DNA of 64,000 nt from Streptomyces cinnabarinus (GTDB taxonomy: Bacteria > Actinomycetota > Actinomycetes > Streptomycetales > Streptomycetaceae). Every line of letters starts with the position of its first letter. Position 1 is the stretch's first letter. The translations under genes and the position numbers were made by a program. The notes beneath the pieces were generated by a model. It worked only from the letters and a program-made list of their open reading frames with translations, did not search any database and was not told the origin of the DNA. Shown here one piece after another: positions 53,936 through 62,194 of this stretch. Location of the stretch: assembly GCF_027270315.1 (NCBI RefSeq), contig NZ_CP114413.1, positions 9,238,001 through 9,302,000 of the forward strand. Direction: 5' to 3'.

Positions 53936-54175
53936 TTGCGCTGCCGAGCCGGTCTCCGGAGCCAAACTGTCCGTGACGGCCAAGTACCGTGTGCGCCAAG
54001 GCCGTTACCAGCAGCTCTGCTCACACTCGGTGCCGCAGCAGCGGCCTTCGCGCCGCCCGCCACGGGCCAGCGTGTCCGGCGCGGTGAGCCGTCCGCCCTG
54101 AAGCGGGCCGTCTGCTCGGGTCAGGGTGGAGGTGGTCGGGCCGGGCAGGCGCGTCCGGGTCGACTTGTGCGTGGT

Positions 54176-55138
54176 TTATCGGTCGGTCTTTGTGCGCGGG
54201 CGGTGGGTGAAGGCGTTGCGGTAGGCGGTTGGGGTCATGCCGATGTGGCGGCTCAGGTGCTGGCGGAGGGACTCGCCGGAGCCGAGGCCGCTGCGGCTGG
54301 CTATGTGGTCGACGGTGAGGTCGGTGGTCTCCAGCAGTTCGCGGGCCCGTAGCAGTCGCTGTTGGAGTAGCCATTGGAACGGGGTCACGCCGGTCTCGGT
54401 GGTGAAGCGGCGGGTCAGGGTCCTCACGCTGATCTTGGCCTGGCCGGCCAGGTCGTGCAGTGAGATCGGCTGGTCCAGGTGCTGTAGTGCCCAGGTGCGG
54501 GCCGCGTCCAAGGGGGAGTCGGTCTCGGCCGGTAGCGGGGTCTGGACGAACTGCGCCTGCCCGCCGTGGCGCACGGGGGTGACGACGGCGGCGCGGGCGG
54601 CTGTGTTGGCTGTGGCCGCGCCGTAGTCGCGGCTGATCAGGTGCAGGCACAGGTCGATCCCGGCGGCGGAGCCCGCACCGGTGATGATTTGACCGTCGTC
54701 GGCGAACAGCCGGTCGGCATCCACGTGAACTGCGGGGAAGGCGCGCTGCAGTTCTTCGGCAAGTGCCCAGTGGGTGGTGGCGACACGCCCGTTGAGGAGT
54801 CCGGCCTGGGCGAGGACGAAGGCGCCGCTGCAGATGGAGGCGATGCGCCTGCCCGCGGCGGCCGCCTGTCGCAGGGCGTCCAGTGCGGCCGGCTCGGCGT
54901 CGTGTCGGCTGGCAGTCGAGGGAACGATCACCGTGTCCGCCGCCGTGACCGCCTCAAGGCCGTGCCGGATCACCACCTCGATCCCGCCGGAGGCGGCGAT
55001 GGTGCCGGGCGCGGCAGTGCACACCGTGACCTCGTAGCCGGGGCGTCCCTTGAGTTCGGCGGCGCCGAGCAATGTCGAGGGCATGGACAGGTCGAAGGGC
55101 TTGACCGCGGGGACGGCCAGGACAGCGACACGATGCAT
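54176..55138 (-). CDS. GlxA-type regulator (DJ-1/PfpI domain plus AraC helix-turn-helix)
   Basis: 320 residues from ATG 55136-55138 after AAGGA. The N-terminal amidase-like domain (residues 1-170) has VAVLAVPAVKPFDLSMPSTL and the elbow ASICSGAFVLAQAGLLNGRV with its Cys. The AraC domain follows (ISLHDLAGQAKISVRTLTRR, GLGSGESLRQHLSRHIGMTP). It is divergent from an NAD-dependent epimerase gene 148 bases away and so probably regulates it. Ligand unknown. Confidence 0.92.
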   Translation of the reverse strand: MHRVAVLAVPAVKPFDLSMPSTLLGAAELKGRPGYEVTVCTAAPGTIAASGGIEVVIRHGLEAVTAADTVIVPSTASRHDAEPAALDALRQAAAAGRRIASICSGAFVLAQAGLLNGRVATTHWALAEELQRAFPAVHVDADRLFADDGQIITGAGSAAGIDLCLHLISRDYGAATANTAARAAVVTPVRHGGQAQFVQTPLPAETDSPLDAARTWALQHLDQPISLHDLAGQAKISVRTLTRRFTTETGVTPFQWLLQQRLLRARELLETTDLTVDHIASRSGLGSGESLRQHLSRHIGMTPTAYRNAFTHRPRTKTDR

Positions 55139-55286
55139 GGCTAGATCCTTGGGCCTCGTGGCTTTCAGGCCACTGACCCTACCGTGCGTCCGCACGGCAC
55201 AGTTGGGTGAGCGGTCGGGCCCCCGCGAACCGCGTTTCCCTCTTCAGGGAAGCGTTCCATTTCTGAGGGATGCGGAGACAAACGTC

Positions 55287-56183
55287 ATGGCTGACACAGT
55301 CGTCATCGGGGCAGGCGCGACCGGGGTCGCGACCGCCAGGCGCCTGGCCGACAGCGGCAAGCGGGTCCGCCTCATTACCCGCAAGGGCAGTGGCCCTGAC
55401 CACCCCGGCATCGAACGGATCGCCCTGGACGCGGGCCGCACTGACGAACTGGCCGAGGCACTGGCCGGAGCGACCACGGTCTACAACGCCGCTATGACCG
55501 CCTACCACACCTGGCCAGAGACCATGCCGCCGTTGTTCGCCTCGATCCTCGCTGCGGCCGAGCGGAGCGAGACCGACTACGTGATGCTCGGCAACCACTA
55601 CGGCTATCAGCAGACTGCTGCGCCGGTCACCGAGCGCACCCCGATGGCCCCGCACACCCGGAAAGGCCGGGTGAGGGCCGAGCTGTGGCGGCAGGCCAAG
55701 CATGCCCACGACGAAGGGCGGCTGCGGGTCACCGAAGTGCGAGCCGGCCAGTACGTGGGTCCAGGCGCAGTCTCAGCGTTCACGCTGCTGGTGGCGCCTC
55801 GGGTCCGCGAAGGTGAACTGGCTCTCGTCCATGGCAACCCCGATGCGGCGCATTCGTTTTCGTACACCGAGGACGTCGCAGCGGCGTTGGTGGCCGTCAG
55901 CGGCGACGAGCGGGCCTGGGGACGGGCCTGGCACGCGCCGGTCATAACCACGACCCTGCGCCAGGCCGCGACCGACTTCGCCGCACTCCACCAAGCGCCC
56001 GAACCGCGGTTGGAGCCGCTCACCGAACGGGATGTGGCGCTGCTGTCCTTCACCGATCCAATCTGGCGGGAGTTCGCCGAGATGAGCTACATGTCCGAGC
56101 GTCCATTCATCGTGGACGACAGCGACATCCGCGACACCTTCGGACTCAAGCCCTCAACGCTCCGCGAAGCGCTGGCGGCCTAA
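55287..56183 (+). CDS. NAD-dependent epimerase/dehydratase-like reductase
   Basis: 298 residues from ATG 55287. The Rossmann start is MADTVVIGAGATGVATARRL. VYNAAMTAYHTWPETMPPLF, the Y-containing NHYGYQQTAAP and VTEVRAGQYVGPGAVSAF follow, typical of atypical extended SDRs acting on small molecules. The tail LKPSTLREALAA is complete. Controlled, by arrangement, by the divergent GlxA-type regulator. Confidence 0.87.
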   Translation: MADTVVIGAGATGVATARRLADSGKRVRLITRKGSGPDHPGIERIALDAGRTDELAEALAGATTVYNAAMTAYHTWPETMPPLFASILAAAERSETDYVMLGNHYGYQQTAAPVTERTPMAPHTRKGRVRAELWRQAKHAHDEGRLRVTEVRAGQYVGPGAVSAFTLLVAPRVREGELALVHGNPDAAHSFSYTEDVAAALVAVSGDERAWGRAWHAPVITTTLRQAATDFAALHQAPEPRLEPLTERDVALLSFTDPIWREFAEMSYMSERPFIVDDSDIRDTFGLKPSTLREALAA

Positions 56184-56259
56184 TACGGCGGTGGGCGGGC
56201 CGGGACTCCCGGCCCGCCCGCGCCTGGACCGGACGGTGCGCGCGATGGCGTCGGTGGGG

Positions 56260-56530
56260 TGGAGAATCCCGGGGTCGGCGCACGCCGGCCTCGGCCATCT
56301 CCGCGTACGCCATGGCGGCCGGCGTCATCTCCCATGCGACCAGGGCCAGCAGCAGGATCACCTCGTCGCGGTCCTGCCACGCATCACAGCGCATGGCCGC
56401 CGTCTCCGCGGCGAACATCAGGTCCGCGGTGGCCAGCTTGCCGCGGCGTACTGCCACCTCCCGGTGCAAAGACGGAAGGCCCTGCTGGTACATCGCGTCC
56501 GCCTCGCCCAGAAGCAGCACCAGGTCCGGC
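56260..56530 (-). pseudogene. Possible fragment of a helical hypothetical protein
   Basis: A minus reading, LPDLVLLLGEADAMYQQGLP, then REVAVRRGKLATADLMFAAE and DAWQDRDEVILLLALVAWEM, looks like a genuine helical protein, but no start with a ribosome site is seen and the C terminus dissolves into arginine-rich noise. I recognise no family. The rest of 56184-56760 shows nothing. Confidence 0.3.
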
Positions 56531-56760
56531 AATGGTTGGTCAAGGCAGGCGCAGCGAGGCACTCGCCTTGAGGATCCGGACGGAAGCGTCCACGAGCATC
56601 ACCGCCACCGGACCACACTGATCAAGATTCCCTTCCAAATCACCGACTCGGACGGCACGCTGAGGTCACCGAGTCGAGACGTACGCCGGCAAGTACTGCA
56701 GCCGTAGTTGTGCTGTGGTGCTCGTGTGCGGTCGCACCCTGGCAGCATTGCCGAGGTGCG

Positions 56761-57024
56761 TCAGTCGAGCCCCAGCGCCGCCTTGGCAGATGAATGGAGC
56801 CGGTCGAGCTTGCCGACCAACCCGTTCCGCGTATTCCTCGGCAGGAAGCCAGGCCGCCGCCCGCGCTGTTCAGCGGTGAACCGGTCGATCTTCTGCCTCG
56901 CGAGCTGGTACGTATGGGTCAGCTCGACCAGCGCTGCTGCGCGGGCCGTGGCATCCAACGGCATGCCGTCACGGTGCTGCTCCACGATGCTCTGGAACTG
57001 CCTCTTGGCGTCTGTGAGGTTCAT
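56761..57024 (-). CDS. Small hypothetical protein
   Basis: 87 residues from ATG 57022-57024 after GGAGG. MNLTDAKRQFQSIVEQHRDG, then DATARAAALVELTHTYQLAR and a basic centre QRGRRPGFLPRNTRNGLVGK. A helical, basic, probably cytoplasmic or nucleic-acid-binding protein. The frame is open upstream into the transposase-like relic, but the ribosome site supports this start. No family recognised. Confidence 0.55.
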   Translation of the reverse strand: MNLTDAKRQFQSIVEQHRDGMPLDATARAAALVELTHTYQLARQKIDRFTAEQRGRRPGFLPRNTRNGLVGKLDRLHSSAKAALGLD

Positions 57025-57059
57025 CGCGTCGGACCTCCGGGGCTGTGACGGCGTCGGAA

Positions 57060-57270
57060 GGGAGCGCCGGGAGCGATGGCAGTGTAGACGTGTATCCGCG
57101 GTTATAGGGGGTCGGCGGCGGTAGTGGCTGGGGCGGGCTCGGTGCTGGTGTCGGCGGCGCCGGCGCGACCAGTGCAAGATGTCCCCGGCTTCGTGGCGGA
57201 CGGTGTGGGTGAATCTGATCAGCAGGCGGCGCATCTCGTTCACGCTCAGCCGAGGCGATGCACGTCGAGG
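57060..57270 (-). mobile_element. Transposase C-terminal relic
   Basis: The reading LSVNEMRRLLIRFTHTVRHE, then ILHWSRRRRRHQHRARPSHY and RRR, resembles the last residues of a streptomycete transposase that ends with a W-S-x-W-R-R-R-H-Q motif. No stop follows, so it runs in frame toward the small gene downstream. Element family uncertain. Confidence 0.4.
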
Positions 57271-57474
57271 TCCGCGGTACGGCAGCTGGGGCGGCGGGTC
57301 CGGACTGTGGAGCCGTCCGAGCCGGATACGCAGCTCCTGCCTGCGGTTTCCCGCCGATACGCCCAGAGCGGGGCGGCGGGTGTTGTGCCATATTGGGTTC
57401 GCCCAGGTGGAGGCCGGTGCCGCGCCCGGCTTGCGGATGACGTTCGGGCCCGAGAACGAGGTGTTGCCGGGTGG

Positions 57475-58065
57475 TCAGGCGATGAAGTCGTGGAGGGCAG
57501 GCGGTGGAGCGGTCGTCTCGACGGATCCGATGTAGATCACGGCCTCCTCGAACTGGAAGTAGGAGAGCCCTTCGTGGCGTGGGCCGATGACGAGAAGGTT
57601 GTTCCCGCGGCGCCAGGCGGCGTGCCGCCAGTGGCCGGGGCCCATGGCAAGGGTGCCGCCTTCGGACCTGAGGTCGCGCTCTGGGGGACCGAGCCGCTGG
57701 GTGAAGCCGGCAATCGCGGCGTCGATCTGCGCGTCGAACACTTCCCGTCCGGCGTTCTCGTGGCTGGACCAGCCGGGCAACGTGCCCCAGAAGTCCTCGC
57801 CCCAGTCTTCGCCGCCAACCCAGTAGAAGTGGGCGAACGACAGGGCGAGGTCGTCCCCGAGGTAGGCGAGATGACCTTCGGCGGTGACGAGAGTGTCTTC
57901 CAACGGCAAGCCGTCACCTTCACACCAGCCCAGACGCCGCGTTGCCGCCTCAAGGACTGTTGGGTCGTCCCACGGCAGTTCCGCCAGGCCGACGATCTGC
58001 TCCATCAAGAGGGGCGTGACGGGGCAGGCGGCGACGTGGTCGGCGATCAGGTCCTCGTCTGTCAT
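57475..58065 (-). CDS. Hypothetical acidic protein
   Basis: 196 residues from ATG 58063-58065 (MTDEDLIADHVAACPVTPLL), with a weak ribosome site. It is acidic and aromatic in the middle (GDDLALSFAHFYWVGGEDWG, EDFWGTLPGWSSHENAG) and has a beta-rich end (GNNLLVIGPRHEGLSYFQFE). No signal peptide or membrane segment. The style resembles SMI1/SUKH-like or other polymorphic-toxin immunity proteins, but I cannot assign it firmly. Confidence 0.65.
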   Translation of the reverse strand: MTDEDLIADHVAACPVTPLLMEQIVGLAELPWDDPTVLEAATRRLGWCEGDGLPLEDTLVTAEGHLAYLGDDLALSFAHFYWVGGEDWGEDFWGTLPGWSSHENAGREVFDAQIDAAIAGFTQRLGPPERDLRSEGGTLAMGPGHWRHAAWRRGNNLLVIGPRHEGLSYFQFEEAVIYIGSVETTAPPPALHDFIA

Positions 58066-58159
58066 GACAGAACGGTATCCAGGCCCCGTGACGACATCGA
58101 CGCCCACCCCCACCTGACCTCCAGCCGGTCCGAGGGAGGCATGGCGTGAGTCCTGGGCC

Positions 58160-58440
58160 GGATCCGCAGGAGGAGTTGTGCGTCACGCTGCGGACGGCTG
58201 CCGACCGTTTGCCGGCCGGGATCCCGCCGCAAATCCTCGGGCAAGCTCACCATCCTTGAACTGGCCGAGGAATCCAAGGGAGAAGCGGCAGCTGATGGAA
58301 CTGGTGAACAGCTACGCGGTCATGATCGAGCGGCTGGTGAGAGAACGGGTCGAGGTCCAGGTGGAACGGGATGAGGCCTTCAACGCGAGGGATGCCGCCC
58401 TGAGAGTCACTGCCTTGCCCACCACTTCACTGCAGCAGCG
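58160..58440 (+). pseudogene. Coiled-coil protein remnant
   Basis: Two frames join to give LRTAADRLPAGIPPQ, SSGKLTILELAEESKG, then EKRQLMELVNSYAVMIERLV and RERVEVQVERDEAFNARDAA. The layout (LRxAADRL...SGKLT...coiled coil) resembles small accessory proteins found next to tyrosine recombinases in actinomycete integrative elements. At least one frameshift near 58270. No recombinase is present. Confidence 0.3.
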
Positions 58441-58627
58441 GGCTGCTTGCTCCGGCGGTCGGGCCTGCCGCGGGTACAGCGGTGACGAGCCGCCGCGGCA
58501 AGACGCGCCTCCGAACGGGGTTGGCAGTTCGCATGGCGAGTTGTGAGGCGACCTTTCCAGGCTGCACCGGCATGAAGGGGGCGGCGTCCGGCGACCACTT
58601 CACGACGACAGGTGTGGGAGAGCGCGG

Positions 58628-58952
58628 GTGGAGCCCTACAGCAGGCACGGCAAGTTGGTGCGGGACCGGAATTGCGCGGATCATCTGGCAAACCGGGCCG
58701 AGCCGGTCACCGACACCGCTGGCCGGGAGGAATGCCGCAGCCGGCTGAGGGACAAGCCCGGCGAGGAGGTGGCAGAGTTCCTTGACGCGGACGAGGACTC
58801 GGCGCCGGAGGAGCTCGCGGAGGTGCTGGAGGTCGTGCGCGCTCGCTGCGGACTTGGGGGTTGACGCGAATCGGCTGGAGATGATTCGTGAGGCCAATGC
58901 GGGTGAGCGGGGCGGCTTCGCCGACCGGATCGTCTGGACGGACAACCGCTGA
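58628..58952 (+). pseudogene. MazG-like nucleoside triphosphate pyrophosphohydrolase, frameshifted
   Basis: From GTG 58628: RHGKLVRDRNCADHLANRAE, PVTDTAGREECRSRLRDKPG and EEVAEFLDADEDSAPEELAE, VLEVVRA. These include the acidic EExxE and ExxD-type metal sites of phosphoribosyl-ATP pyrophosphohydrolase-like enzymes. Near 58836-58846 the frame shifts; the shifted frame gives LAADLGVDANRLEMIREANA, GERGGFADRIVWTDNR and a stop at 58950-58952, the normal C terminus. The enzyme would hydrolyse non-canonical NTPs. One indel separates it from an intact gene. Confidence 0.75.
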
Positions 58953-59018
58953 CCGCCGCCGTGTCGGCGGTCAGTCGCTACACGACTTTGTGCACAACTG
59001 CGTACGCTGCTGGGGACG

Positions 59019-59264
59019 TTGGTTGGCACGCGGCTGCCCAAAGCGGCGGTGATCGTCACCACAACCGTGCGCAGTCCGGTCACGCGAGCTCCAGCCGCCT
59101 TGTACTACGCCGCCTTCCTGGCCACGTCCGATCGCCAGGCCGTCACCGCCTTCGCCGAGCAACTGCCGGTCCCGGAAGGACTGCTGGCCGAGCAGCCGGT
59201 TGCCACTATCATCAACGGCCTGCGCCTGGCCTGCGAGTGCGGCAACAGACTGTGGGCGATGTAG
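59019..59264 (+). CDS. Small hypothetical protein upstream of the GntR gene
   Basis: 81 residues. The C-terminal half is well behaved: ALYYAAFLATSDRQAVTAFA then EQLPVPEGLLAEQPVATIIN. The stop TAG (59262-59264) overlaps the GTG start of the GntR gene. Start uncertain. No family recognised. The coupling suggests these were operon partners on an integrative element. Confidence 0.4.
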   Translation: MVGTRLPKAAVIVTTTVRSPVTRAPAALYYAAFLATSDRQAVTAFAEQLPVPEGLLAEQPVATIINGLRLACECGNRLWAM

Positions 59265-59782
59265 TGGTCAGCGAGGACGTCGCAGAGGCCCTGTGCGCCC
59301 AGTGGGAGGCGGCCGTCCAGGCCCGACCGGACGGGGCCGTGGGCCCCATCGGCCGGGCCATCAAGGCAGAAGCGGCCCCACCGCGCGAGCTCGCTCCCTG
59401 GGAAGTGATCGCGAACGATCTCACGGACGCCGTCAAGGACGACACGATGCTGCCCGGCGAGGACGTCCCCACCGTCGGCGACATCCCCGAGGCCCACGGC
59501 GTCTCGGTCGGCACCGCTCACTGAGCCTTCACCCAGCTCAAGAAGGACGGCCTCATCGAGGTCAGCCGGGGCCGCCGAGCCGTCGTCCGCCAGCTCCAGG
59601 GGGAGGCTCCGATGCCGCCCAACCTCCGTACTCTCTCCCCAGCCCTCACCTGGTCCGCGTACCGTGAATCACGGGACCCGCGACGACTGCCGGCGGCCCA
59701 GGCGATGAGCGAGCGCTTGGACCATCGAGACGATCTGCGAGGGGCTCTGCGGCCCCGCCGCCAAGCAGCGGTTCCTCGGTGA
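59264..59782 (+). pseudogene. GntR family regulator interrupted by a nonsense codon
   Basis: From GTG 59264: VVSEDVAEALCAQWEAAVQA and the winged helix WEVIANDLTDAVKDDTMLPG, DVPTVGDIPEAHGVSVGTAH. A TGA at 59522-59524 replaces the expected Arg codon, after which the same frame continues AFTQLKKDGLIEVSRGRRAV VRQ. The change fits CGA to TGA, a single transition. Related GntR proteins (KorSA type) control transfer of actinomycete integrative plasmids. A further coupled frame ends at 59924 (KQRFLGEINRAQVHEGVTVF) and may be the next gene's remnant. Confidence 0.7.
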
Positions 59783-59923
59783 GATCAACCGCGCTCAGGT
59801 CCACGAGGGCGTCACGGTCTTCGCCAAGTGGCAGCAGATCGCCTCCGACGTCACAGCCGCCGCCGAACGCGGACGCGAGCTCGCCAGGGCCGAGGCCGCC
59901 GCCCGAGCTCGCGGCGTCGCCTG

Positions 59924-60221
59924 ATGACCTACCGCCTCAAGTACGGCAATGGCACGGACGCGGTGCACGACGCGATGCCGTCTGCCGAGAGCGAGCAACG
60001 GGCGCTGGCTCTGGCGGGCGGCCTGCGAGGACCCGATCGGCACGACCGAGGTGTACGGCGAGGACGACGGGGTGGTGCGGATGCTCGTCACCGAGCACGC
60101 CATCGCGGTACTCCTGGCTGGACAGGTCACCAGGACACTGACCGTGCTGCTGCTGAGCTGCACGGCTGGCGTGACGGCCGTTCGGTTGGCAGCCATCAGC
60201 TTGGGAAGCTGCGGATATTGA
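59924..60221 (+). pseudogene. Frameshifted small hypothetical gene
   Basis: ATG 59924 overlaps the previous frame's stop (TGATG). It reads MTYRLKYGNGTDAVHDAMPS AESEQRALALA, then shifts near 60022 into ACEDPIGTTEVYGEDDGVVR, MLVTEHAIAVLLAG. Both parts are acidic and protein-like. Function unknown. It appears to belong to the same decayed operon as the GntR gene. Confidence 0.4.
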
Positions 60222-60384
60222 GGCCCCGTCGTAGGCGGTGACCCGCTCGAACGGCCGGTTCGTGGCCTCTGAGGGCTCGGCGGTCTTCACAGTGATTCCC
60301 TGCCGTTTCCCGCTCGATCTGGTGCGCTTGTGGTGCGGCCACTGTCGGCGTGGACTCCTACAAACCGGCGTGTCTGCAAGTGCC

Positions 60385-60849
60385 TCAGAGGTGTTGCTTG
60401 GCTGCTGTGACCAGTCGGCTGATGTCGTCACGGGTCCGTACCCTGGCCTCGTCGAGTTCGGTTCTGCTGTCTGTCTTGGACAACGCGGCAACGACTGCGA
60501 GCACGTCCTCCGCGGCCCGGCTCAGCGTCTCGTCATCGGTGAGCATCTGCACTCTGAACAGTGCCTCTTGGGCGTTGGAGCGTAGGTCGTAGGCACGGAT
60601 CCGCACGGTCTCGGGGTCTTCCGGTGGTGGCTGATCGTGCTCGCAGAACCAGAGGTGCACCAGGCAGCGGCGGTAGTTGAGCAGCGCGCCGGCGTAGGCG
60701 GAGTAGGCATCGAGTCGTTCCTGCCTGAGCTTCTCGCGACGGGTGAACTGGTGGCTTCGATCGGCGGTGCGCTGCTGGAACGCCAGGGTGATCCCGGAAC
60801 CGAGCAGCGTGCCCAGGACGGCTATGCCGCTGGCGATGATGGTCTCCAC
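60385..60849 (-). CDS. Membrane-anchored hypothetical protein
   Basis: 154 residues from GTG 60847-60849. The N-terminal helix IIASGIAVLGTLLGSGITLA anchors a cytoplasmic helical domain: RREKLRQERLDAYSAYAGAL, LNYRRCLVHLWFCEHDQP, RVQMLTDDETLSRAAEDVLA. This style (one helix plus a long helical body) is common in small actinomycete accessory genes of unknown role. Intact, with normal codon use. Weak ribosome site. Confidence 0.6.
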   Translation of the reverse strand: METIIASGIAVLGTLLGSGITLAFQQRTADRSHQFTRREKLRQERLDAYSAYAGALLNYRRCLVHLWFCEHDQPPPEDPETVRIRAYDLRSNAQEALFRVQMLTDDETLSRAAEDVLAVVAALSKTDSRTELDEARVRTRDDISRLVTAAKQHL

Positions 60850-61127
60850 ATACGAAGCTGATCATGCATCACCGTCATCCGTGCGCCGATGTCCAACTCG
60901 GATACCAACACGTTCTCCAACTGCGGTGGTGCCTTGTAGGGCCGCGTACAGTGCCGTTCACCAGCGTTCATGCAGGGTCGGCTGCCTGGGACAAGTAGGC
61001 TTCTGGATTTCGTCCGAATGGGCGTGAACCAGGCTGAATGAGACGGGCTGGACGGGCATCAGTGTCTAGGTCTGATCGGTTGTCTGTTGTACGGCTTGAC
61101 GGGGCGGCAGGTTCGGGCTCTTTGAGG

Positions 61128-61400
61128 TCAAGGTGGCTCGGGGGCCCGGTAGGTGAGGGAGACTCCGCGCGTCTTGTCTCGGGCGGCGGGCAGCAGCCGT
61201 TCCCCGTCGACGATGAGCCGGTGTGCGCGGGCGGTATCAACGAGGTTGAGAAGGGCTTGGCCGGAGTCCACGGCGAGGTCGACGTCGGACACCAGGCGCA
61301 CCAACTGGGCCGGTTAGACCTGGCGTCGTTGAGGTGCTTCTCTGCCGCCGCCAGAGCTCGCAGTACGGCACGTAGTTCGCAGTGTGCGTCCCTATTCGAT
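61128..61400 (-). pseudogene. Frameshifted hypothetical gene
   Basis: Reading CELRAVLRALAAAEKHLNDA RSN shifts near 61310 into QLVRLVSDVDLAVDSGQALL, NLVDTARAHRLIVDGERLLP and AARDKTRGVSLTYRAPEPP, with a stop at 61128-61130. The reconstructed protein is about 90 residues, helical, and near-complete at its C terminus. The bases between it and the SRPBCC stop hold another orphan tail (DLLADSGVDNVASLVTPGAD). No family known. Confidence 0.45.
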
Positions 61401-61488
61401 GACGTACAGGTCGATGCCGCGCTCGTGCAGGTCGGCGCCGGGGGTGACGAGGCTCGCGACGTTGTCGACGCCGCTGTCCGCGAGCAGA

Positions 61489-61980
61489 TCAGCCCTTCGC
61501 TTCGCGGACGTCCTGCCCCTGCTCGGCGAACGCCTTGAAGTCCTGCATGTGCTGGTGCGACTGCTTGCGGAAGGCGCCAGGCATCAGGAGCCCCACCAGC
61601 CGCATCGGCAACCCGCTGAATCGGTACTCGTTCTCGCTCACCCAGAGTGTCGTCTCGGGACCGGCCTCGGTCAGCTGGTCGCGCACGGCGCTCCACATGC
61701 CCTCGCTGACGATCTCGCGGTCGAAGTGAACGACGCTCCCTTTAGGGATCCCGTGCAGGTCTGCCGGGTCCCGGCGCGTGATCGTCTCGGTGCACTCGAT
61801 CCTCCGCTGCCCCATCTGCATCACGACCCGCGACGTGGTACCAACCTGCCCGTGCACCCCGCTCAGCGGCTCGTGCAGCACCAGGCCCCGCAGCCACTTC
61901 GGCAGGTGCGCCGGGTCGGCGAGCAGCTGGACCACCCTCTCCCGAGGCAGGGCGATCTCGATCGAGACGGTGTACTTCAT
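61489..61980 (-). CDS. SRPBCC (START/Bet v1-like) family protein
   Basis: 163 residues from ATG 61978-61980 after GGAGGG; an extension to 62016 is less likely. MKYTVSIEIALPRERVVQLL, then ADPAHLPKWLRGLVLHEPLS, and a late helix GLLMPGAFRKQSHQHMQDFK AFAE match polyketide-cyclase/SRPBCC ligand-binding proteins. It holds a hydrophobic ligand in a cavity. No catalytic partner adjoins. Confidence 0.88.
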   Translation of the reverse strand: MKYTVSIEIALPRERVVQLLADPAHLPKWLRGLVLHEPLSGVHGQVGTTSRVVMQMGQRRIECTETITRRDPADLHGIPKGSVVHFDREIVSEGMWSAVRDQLTEAGPETTLWVSENEYRFSGLPMRLVGLLMPGAFRKQSHQHMQDFKAFAEQGQDVREAKG

Positions 61981-62194
61981 GGGTAGAGCCCTCCAGGTTC
62001 CTGAGCGAACGGGCAACTCTAGTCAGCAGCGTCCAGTGCTCGACCAACTCGTCCATGCCCAACGGCGTACGGGCCACAATGGCCGATCGTCCTCGCGGGG
62101 CGTCACACACCGCAGCCGTAACAACGTCCGGCTCACCTGCACGAGGGATGTCCGGACAAGATCACCGCCGTTTGCGGTGGCGGGCGTGCTCCGT

